A DNA stretch of 62,820 nucleotides from Nocardioides sp. Root240 (lineage in GTDB: Bacteria > Actinomycetota > Actinomycetes > Propionibacteriales > Nocardioidaceae). A model generated the notes under the pieces. The model was given only the letters and a program-made list of their open reading frames with translations, was not told the DNA's origin and did not search any database. Shown here one piece after another: positions 58,045 to 62,820 of the stretch. The translations under genes and the position numbers were made by a program. Where the stretch lies: positions 83,886-146,705 of the forward strand of contig NZ_LMIT01000016.1 of NCBI RefSeq assembly GCF_001428825.1. Reading direction: 5' to 3'. The stretch's first letter is position 1. Every line of letters begins with the position of its first letter.

Positions 58045-58662
58045 TCAGGCGGGTGAGAGCAGCACCGGCATCAGCTCGTGCACCTGGGTGCGCAGCTCGT
58101 CGAGCACGCCCTTGCGCCCGCACAGGTGGCCCAGCAAGGCCTGCTGGAACAGTCCGTCGAGGAGGCCGTAGGCCACCGAGGGAGCCATCGCGGGAGCCCG
58201 GCCGGCGAGCTCGGCGTAGGTGCTGATCACCCGCCAGATCATGTCCTCGAGTGTCTTGTCGATCTGCAGGACGGCCTCGCGCAGGGACTCCTCGAACATG
58301 CTCTGCGAGCGCAGGTCGTACCAGAGCCGGTGCATCGGCGCCTCGTCGAGGATCGTCTCGACGAGCTTGTCGGCGAAGCCCTCGACGAGTCCGTCCGCCG
58401 TCGTGGCGGAGTCGACGACGCCGTCGTAACGATGGACGCAGGTCGCCTTGTACTGCCGCACGCAGTAGACGATCAGCTCGAGCTTGTCGTGGAAGTAGTA
58501 GTGGACGACGCCGTGGGAGAACTCCGAGTTGTTCGCGATCTCGCGCAGGCTGGCGCGGGCGTAGCCGAGCTCGCCGAGGGTCCGCAGGGCGGAGTCGGCC
58601 AGTGCGCGGCGGCGCTCGTCGTGCTTGTCAGCAGGCGTACGACGAGCCGTGGCAGTCGTCAT
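58045..58662 (-). CDS. TetR family transcriptional regulator
   Basis: 205 residues from the ATG at 58660-58662. The helix-turn-helix (about 20-65) has LGELGYARASLREIANNSEF then SHGVVHYYFHDKLELIVYCV. The C-terminal domain resembles regulators of fatty-acid or steroid degradation. It is divergent from the SDR gene at 58815 and two palindromic sites lie between them. It probably controls the three-gene catabolic set at 58815-62351. Confidence 0.92.
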   Translation of the reverse strand: MTTATARRTPADKHDERRRALADSALRTLGELGYARASLREIANNSEFSHGVVHYYFHDKLELIVYCVRQYKATCVHRYDGVVDSATTADGLVEGFADKLVETILDEAPMHRLWYDLRSQSMFEESLREAVLQIDKTLEDMIWRVISTYAELAGRAPAMAPSVAYGLLDGLFQQALLGHLCGRKGVLDELRTQVHELMPVLLSPA

Positions 58663-58718
58663 GGGGCCCGAGGCTACCGGCTGCGCGGAGCTTTGTGACC
58701 GACAACCAAAGAGAAATC

Positions 58719-58754
58719 TTGACGTTTGTCCAGAAAAGTCTTGACGGTTGTCAA
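58719..58754. promoter_or_regulatory. Twin TetR operators between the divergent tetR and SDR genes
   Basis: TTGACGGTTGTCAA (58741-58754) is a near-perfect palindrome (TTGAC/GTCAA). A related site TTGACGTTTGTCCA lies at 58719-58732, exactly 22 bases upstream. A third, weaker relative is near 58693-58707 (GTGACCGACAACC). The 22-base spacing equals that of the twin operators at 46273-46307. Confidence 0.7.
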
Positions 58755-58814
58755 GGAACAGGAGTTGTGTGGCCCACGTCACCCCACGAACCACCGACGA
58801 AGGAGTCGCACCCC

Positions 58815-59603
58815 ATGACTGACCTCGAACTGGCGGGCCGCAAGGCGTTCGTCACCGGCGGCGCCCAGGGCCTGGGCAAGAAGTTCGCCGAGCACCTCAC
58901 CGCCGCCGGCGCGACCGTCGTGGTCGCCGACCTGCAGGACGAGAAGGGCAAGGAGGTGGCCGAGTCGATCGGCGGCACCTTCGTCCACCTCGACGTCACC
59001 GACGACGCCTCGTGGGAGGCCGCCGTCGCGCAGGCCGTCAGCGAGGTCGGTGGGCTCGACATCCTCGTCAACAACGCCGGCATCGAGATCGCCAGCCTCT
59101 TCATCAACCTCGACGCCGATGTCGCGCGCCGGATCTTCGACGTCAACGTCGTCGGTACGTCGCTCGGCATCAAGCACGCCTTCCGGACCATGGGTCCCGG
59201 AGGAGCCGGGGGCAAGGGCGGTTCGGTGATCAACGTCGCCTCGGTCGCCGCGCACATCGCCTTCCCGGCCCTGTCGCAGTACTCCGCGTCGAAGTCGGCC
59301 GTCGACCGGATCACCCGGGTGGCCGCGATGGAGGCCGGCAAGCTCGGCCTCGGCGTACGCGTCAACTGCGTCGCACCCGGCCTGATCCCCAACGAGATGG
59401 GCGCGGGCCTCGCCAACGAGCTGACGGCCATGGGCCTCTTCGAGTCCGCGGAGGCCGCGGTGGGCCAGGTCGTCGAGCTCACGCCGTCGGGCGGCTTGGC
59501 CACCGAGGAGGACATCGCCGAGGCCGTGGTCTTCCTCGCCTCCGACCGCTCGAAGTTCATCAACGGCGTCGACCTGTCGGTCGACGGCGGCATGGGAATG
59601 TGA
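58815..59603 (+). CDS. Short-chain dehydrogenase/reductase
   Basis: 262 residues from the ATG at 58815. Classic SDR markers: nucleotide site TGGAQGLG, NNAG motif (DILVNNAGIEIAS), catalytic Ser and Tyr in YSASKSAVDRI, and a PGLIPN substrate loop. It uses NAD(P)H to oxidise or reduce a hydroxyl/keto group. It lies directly after the twin TetR operators and 13 bases before the next gene, so it heads the catabolic operon. Confidence 0.95.
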   Translation: MTDLELAGRKAFVTGGAQGLGKKFAEHLTAAGATVVVADLQDEKGKEVAESIGGTFVHLDVTDDASWEAAVAQAVSEVGGLDILVNNAGIEIASLFINLDADVARRIFDVNVVGTSLGIKHAFRTMGPGGAGGKGGSVINVASVAAHIAFPALSQYSASKSAVDRITRVAAMEAGKLGLGVRVNCVAPGLIPNEMGAGLANELTAMGLFESAEAAVGQVVELTPSGGLATEEDIAEAVVFLASDRSKFINGVDLSVDGGMGM

Positions 59604-59616
59604 AGGAGATCCACCC

Positions 59617-60747
59617 ATGAGCACCCACAAGCCCGTCATCGTCTACGGCGCCTCCGGCTACACCGGCCGCCTCATCTGCGAGTACCTCCGCGAGTTCGGC
59701 GTCCCCTTCGTCGCCGCCGGCCGCGACGAGGGCAAGCTCAAGGCCTCCATGGAGGCCAACGTCCCCGGCATCGAGACCGCCGACTACGAGGTCGTCCAGG
59801 TCGACCACACCGTCGAGGCACTCACCGAGCTGTTCAGCGGCGCGAGCGTCGTGTGCAACACGGTCGGCCCGTTCAGCAAGTACGGCGTCGAGGTCGTCGA
59901 GGCCTGCCTCGCCGCGGGCACCCACTACCTCGACACCACCGGAGAGCAGGACTGGCTGATCACCTGCGACGAGAAGTACGGCGCCGACTTCGCCGCCGCC
60001 GGCCTCCTCCTCTCCCCCGGCATCGCGCAGATGTACACGACCGGCGAGATCGCCGCCGAGCTCTGCCTCGAGAAGCCGGGCCTCGACACCCTCGACATCG
60101 CGGTGTTCTGGGGGGGCTCCCCCACGATCGCCTCGACCCAGACGATCCTTGTCAACGCCGCGACGTCGAGGGCCCACTTCCTCCAGCAGAACCAGTACGC
60201 CGAGTTCGACCCCACGCAGGGGCTGGTCTCGCTCGTCGTACCCGGACAGCACGAGCTCGCACTCTCGCTGCCGTGGGGCGGCACGTCCCACCCGGTCTGG
60301 TACCGCAAGGACCCGCGGGTCGCGAACTGCAAGGCGCAGGGCGGTGTCTTCAACGCGGCGCTGATGAACGGCGTCCCGCAGATCGTGGCCGGAGCGCTGG
60401 AGGCGACGAAGGACATGAGCGAGGACGAGCGCGACCAGGCGCTCACCGCGACGGCGGCGCAGGTGATGAACCAGATGCCGCCGCGCGAGAACCCGCGCCT
60501 CAACAAGTCCCTCGACTCGGTGCACGCCTCCGGCCCACTCGGCCGCGCACACTGCGTCATCCACGGCAACCAGAACTACAAGCAGACCGGCCTCCTGCAG
60601 GCCTATGCGGCGTACTCGCTGCTCCAGCAGCCACCGCTGCGGGTCGGCTTCGCGTCCGGGTGCAAGGCGTTCGGCCACCGCGAGCTGCTGGGCCAGCTGC
60701 GCGCGTTCGGCCTCGTCGCCGAGCCGGTGCTCACGGTCGAGGGCTGA
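59617..60747 (+). CDS. Saccharopine-dehydrogenase-like / trans-acting enoyl reductase-like NAD(P)-binding protein
   Basis: 376 residues from the ATG at 59617, with AAGGAG 9 bases upstream. A Rossmann fold opens with VIVYGASGYTGRLICEYL, and VCNTVGPFSKYGVEVVEACL is the next conserved strand-loop; both are typical of the saccharopine-dehydrogenase NADP-binding group, which includes the mycobacterial trans-acting enoyl reductases. No membrane helix is seen. Operon position between an SDR and an acyl-CoA ligase suggests reduction of an acyl intermediate. Substrate unknown. Confidence 0.85.
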   Translation: MSTHKPVIVYGASGYTGRLICEYLREFGVPFVAAGRDEGKLKASMEANVPGIETADYEVVQVDHTVEALTELFSGASVVCNTVGPFSKYGVEVVEACLAAGTHYLDTTGEQDWLITCDEKYGADFAAAGLLLSPGIAQMYTTGEIAAELCLEKPGLDTLDIAVFWGGSPTIASTQTILVNAATSRAHFLQQNQYAEFDPTQGLVSLVVPGQHELALSLPWGGTSHPVWYRKDPRVANCKAQGGVFNAALMNGVPQIVAGALEATKDMSEDERDQALTATAAQVMNQMPPRENPRLNKSLDSVHASGPLGRAHCVIHGNQNYKQTGLLQAYAAYSLLQQPPLRVGFASGCKAFGHRELLGQLRAFGLVAEPVLTVEG

Positions 60748-60761
60748 GGAGGGCCGGGTCG

Positions 60762-62351
60762 GTGCGACTGGTCGACTACCTGGACAAGGGTGCCTCGCTG
60801 GGGGGCGACGCGCCCTGCCTGGTCTGCGACGGGCGGACGTGGACCTACGACGAGGTCCGCGACCTCGCCGGACGGATCGCGTCCGCCCTCGCAGGACGGG
60901 GCGTCCGGCCCGGCGACAAGGTCGCCATCCTGTCCTCGAACGACCCGGTGGCCTTCACCTGCGTGTTCGGGATCAGCCGTGCCGGCGCGGTGTGGTGCCC
61001 GATCAACCCACGCAACGAGGCCGACGAGAACCGCGAGCTGCTCGACCTGTTCGACTGCTCGGTGCTGATCTTCAAGGCGTCGTACGCCGAGCTCGTCGAC
61101 AAGATCCGCGGCGACCTGCCGAAGGTCACCACGTTGGTCTGCCTCGACGCCGACGTGGACTGGGCGATGGGCTGGGAGGAGTTCCTGTCCTGCGCGGTCC
61201 AGGAGGTCGACGAGGTTTCGAGGCTCGCTGGCGCTCGCACCTCAACCACCGAGTTGTCAGATGACCTCGCGCTGATCGTCGGGACGGGCGGCACCACCGG
61301 CCGGCCCAAGGGCGTGATGCTCACCGGCGAGAACATCGAGACGATGACGGCGCTGACCCTGATCGGCTACCCCTGGCCCGACCGGCCCGAGCGGCCGACG
61401 TACCTCGCCCTGGCGCCGCTCACCCATGCGGCCGGCGTGCTCTGCTTCCCGGTACTGACCCAGGGCGGCTCGATCGTCGTCATGCGCCAGCCGGACGTCG
61501 CAGGCTTCCTGGCCAACGTCGCCGAGCACCGGGTGACGCACACCTTCCTGCCGCCGACCCTGATCTACATGGTGCTCGACCACCCGGACCTGGAGAGCAC
61601 GGACCTGAGCAGCCTCCAGTGCTTCTGGTACGGCGCCGCGCCCATGTCGGCCAAGCGGCTCGAGGAGGCGCTGACCCGGATCGGGCCGGTGATGGCGCAG
61701 CTGTTCGGCCAGACCGAGGCGCCGATGATGATCTCGACGATGGCGCCGGCCGACCACTTCCGCGCCGACGGGAGCATCGCCACCGAACGGCTGTCATCGG
61801 CGGGGCGACCGGCTCCGCTGGTGACGGTCTCCATCATGTCCGGCGACGGCACCCTGCTCCCGCCGGGCGAACGCGGCGAGATCGTGGTCCGCAGCTCGCT
61901 GGTGATGCGCGGCTACTACAAGGACCCCGAGGCCACGGCCGAGGCGTCGGCCCACGGCTGGCACCACACCGGCGACGTCGGCTACCTCAGCGATCGACCG
62001 GGCGATGAGGGCTTCCTCCACATCGTCGACCGCGCGAAGGACATGGTGATCACGGGCGGCTTCAACGTGTACTCCACCGAGGTCGAGCAGGCCCTGATGG
62101 CGCACCCCGCCGTCGCCGACTGCGCGGTGGTCGGCCTGCCCGACGAGAAGTGGGGTGAGCGGCTGACCGCCGTCCTGCAGCTGCGGCCCGGCCAGTCGGT
62201 CGAGACCGCCGAGGTGCAGGCGTTCGTCAAGGAGCGGATCGGCAGCGTGAAGACGCCGAAGCAGGTCGAGGTGTGGCCGGACCTGCCGCGGTCGAAGGTC
62301 GGGAAGGTCCTCAAGACCGAGGTGAAGGCGCAGCTCACTCCCCACGGGTAG
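60762..62351 (+). CDS. Acyl-CoA synthetase (AMP-binding, fatty-acid-CoA ligase type)
   Basis: 529 residues from the GTG at 60762. ANL-family motifs: VGTGGTTGRPKGVMLT (P-loop), YGAAPMS and FGQTEAPMMIS (adenylate site), WHHTGDVGYL, and the C-terminal lid with GFNVYSTEVEQAL and a catalytic Lys in RSKVGKVLK. It activates a carboxylic acid to its CoA thioester. Bases 61214-61250 (residues about 152-163, VSRLAGARTST) match a REP-like palindrome and appear as an insertion just before the ATP-binding P-loop. The frame is kept, so the enzyme is probably functional. Last gene of the set. Confidence 0.93.
   Translation: MRLVDYLDKGASLGGDAPCLVCDGRTWTYDEVRDLAGRIASALAGRGVRPGDKVAILSSNDPVAFTCVFGISRAGAVWCPINPRNEADENRELLDLFDCSVLIFKASYAELVDKIRGDLPKVTTLVCLDADVDWAMGWEEFLSCAVQEVDEVSRLAGARTSTTELSDDLALIVGTGGTTGRPKGVMLTGENIETMTALTLIGYPWPDRPERPTYLALAPLTHAAGVLCFPVLTQGGSIVVMRQPDVAGFLANVAEHRVTHTFLPPTLIYMVLDHPDLESTDLSSLQCFWYGAAPMSAKRLEEALTRIGPVMAQLFGQTEAPMMISTMAPADHFRADGSIATERLSSAGRPAPLVTVSIMSGDGTLLPPGERGEIVVRSSLVMRGYYKDPEATAEASAHGWHHTGDVGYLSDRPGDEGFLHIVDRAKDMVITGGFNVYSTEVEQALMAHPAVADCAVVGLPDEKWGERLTAVLQLRPGQSVETAEVQAFVKERIGSVKTPKQVEVWPDLPRSKVGKVLKTEVKAQLTPHG
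61214..61250 (+). repeat. REP-like palindromic element inserted in-frame in the acyl-CoA synthetase gene
   Basis: The element opens GGTTTCGAGGCTCGC and closes GCTCGCACCTCAACCACC, with imperfect arms. This is the pattern of a short intergenic repeat that I recall as common in Nocardioides-type genomes. Inside the ligase gene it adds about 12 residues without breaking the frame. Confidence 0.6.
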
Positions 62352-62413
62352 CAGTTGCCCGGGCTCGGGAGCGGCGGCCCACTCCGTCGCTCCCGGCCCG
62401 TCTGCCCCGGCCC

Positions 62414-62654
62414 GGCACCTGGGAGCACACCTTCCAGGGCGGCTGCTCCGCGTCCGGCGACGGCGTCGCCGACGCCCGCGCGAGGCCGTCGCGCAGTTCG
62501 ACTGCCCACTGATGCGGACACCTGCCCGCCGCCGGGCGTCGACCCGATCCACAACTTCATGGACTACACGCAGGACTCCTGCATGAACATGTTCACCCGT
62601 GGCCAGGCCGAGCGGATGAGCGACGCGTGGGTGGCCTTCCGCGCCAAGCCGTAG
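62414..62654 (+). pseudogene. Decayed C-terminal remnant of an M43-type zinc metalloprotease
   Basis: Two stretches in different frames match the end of pappalysin/cytophagalysin-type M43 peptidases. WEHTFQGGCSASGDGVADA (from about 62420) corresponds to the segment after the zinc site. LPTDADTCPPPGVDPIHNFM (about 62502-62561) continues as DYTQDSCMNMFTRGQAERMS to a stop at 62654. At least one frameshift lies between them near 62480-62510, the HExxH part and the entire N-terminus are absent, and no start codon or ribosome-binding site fits. Non-functional relic. Confidence 0.75.
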
Positions 62655-62665
62655 CGGCGCGAAGT

Positions 62666-62737
62666 GACCCCCTCGAGTGGGCACGAACCGCAGAGTTTCG
62701 CCCGATTTTTCTGCGGTCTGTGACCAATCGAGGGGTC
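62666..62737. repeat. Nested inverted repeats at the right edge
   Basis: Outer arms GACCCCCTCGA (62666-62676, one bulge) and TCGAGGGGTC (62728-62737) enclose inner arms ACCGCAGA (62687-62694) and TCTGCGGT (62710-62717). The inner arm is followed by a short T-rich run on the plus strand, so it may be a terminator for the protease remnant. The remaining bases 62738-62820 are very GC-rich; a leftward coding end there is possible but cannot be fixed without more sequence. Confidence 0.6.
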
Positions 62738-62820
62738 GTCCGCGCGCGACAGGCCAGCACGGGCCGGGCGGCCGCGTCAGCGGCGGCGCGGACGAAGTCC
62801 GCGCCGACAACCGCGCCGCC

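Noticed and set aside
62738..62820. C-terminus of another gene entering from the right edge
   Set aside because: Several leftward frames are open or end here but the piece is too short and GC-rich to distinguish coding from chance.

Overview
The window is high-GC, densely packed actinobacterial chromosome. Codon use is strongly G/C-ending, GTG starts and 4-base ATGA/GTGA overlaps are common, and the gene families (MpaB-type oxygenases, LPXTG surface proteins, kdpFABC-DE with an APC permease) fit Nocardioides or a close relative. That assignment is inference from style, not a search. No rRNA, tRNA, CRISPR array, phage or intact insertion sequence was seen. The main visible decay is a broken M43 metalloprotease remnant near the right edge, plus one REP-like element inside a coding sequence.

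Layout. 1-5315: a secreted beta-propeller protein cut by the left edge, then a large soluble-adenylyl-cyclase-like protein (two complementary cyclase domains, AAA ATPase, TPR-like helices). 5525-9652: the most unusual locus. A 62-residue peptide with three DVEGH motifs at an exact 16-residue period is divergent from a tight operon of Crp-type regulator, GAF protein, cytosolic subtilase and an MFS exporter with a C-terminal cyclic-nucleotide-binding domain. 9770-12382: two small secreted proteins and a TetR/MpaB divergent pair. 12489-19524: three tandem paralogous LPXTG surface proteins, each followed by the same hairpin and preceded by similar leaders. 19938-25215: small membrane and unknown proteins, then a cobalamin-riboswitch-controlled ABC importer (btuFCD-like) with a chelatase/ferredoxin-like protein. 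26240-36224: an APC (KimA-like) permease divergent from kdpFABC-kdpDE, with phased CGTTAG repeats between them.

36247-52798 is a mosaic of small units, often a regulator next to its target: MarR/cupin, ankyrin lipoprotein plus NHL-like protein, a NarL-type two-component pair, FtsX-type ABC exporter plus TetR with twin operators, a second TetR/MpaB pair whose operator recurs 1.8 kb away, and VOC, GNAT, DHFR-like and LysE genes. 52919-54251 is an ArsR-controlled CDF metal exporter. 54438-57118 pairs a PAS-GGDEF-EAL enzyme with a degenerate GGDEF protein. 58045-62351 is a TetR-controlled lipid-type catabolic set (SDR, saccharopine-dehydrogenase-like enzyme, acyl-CoA ligase).

Two signalling themes emerge. 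cAMP could link the cyclase at 1713-5315 to the two cyclic-nucleotide-binding proteins at 5877-9652, and K+ stress could drive both sides of the kdp promoter region. Gene ends are repeatedly marked by multi-arm palindromes, each built from a word private to that locus.
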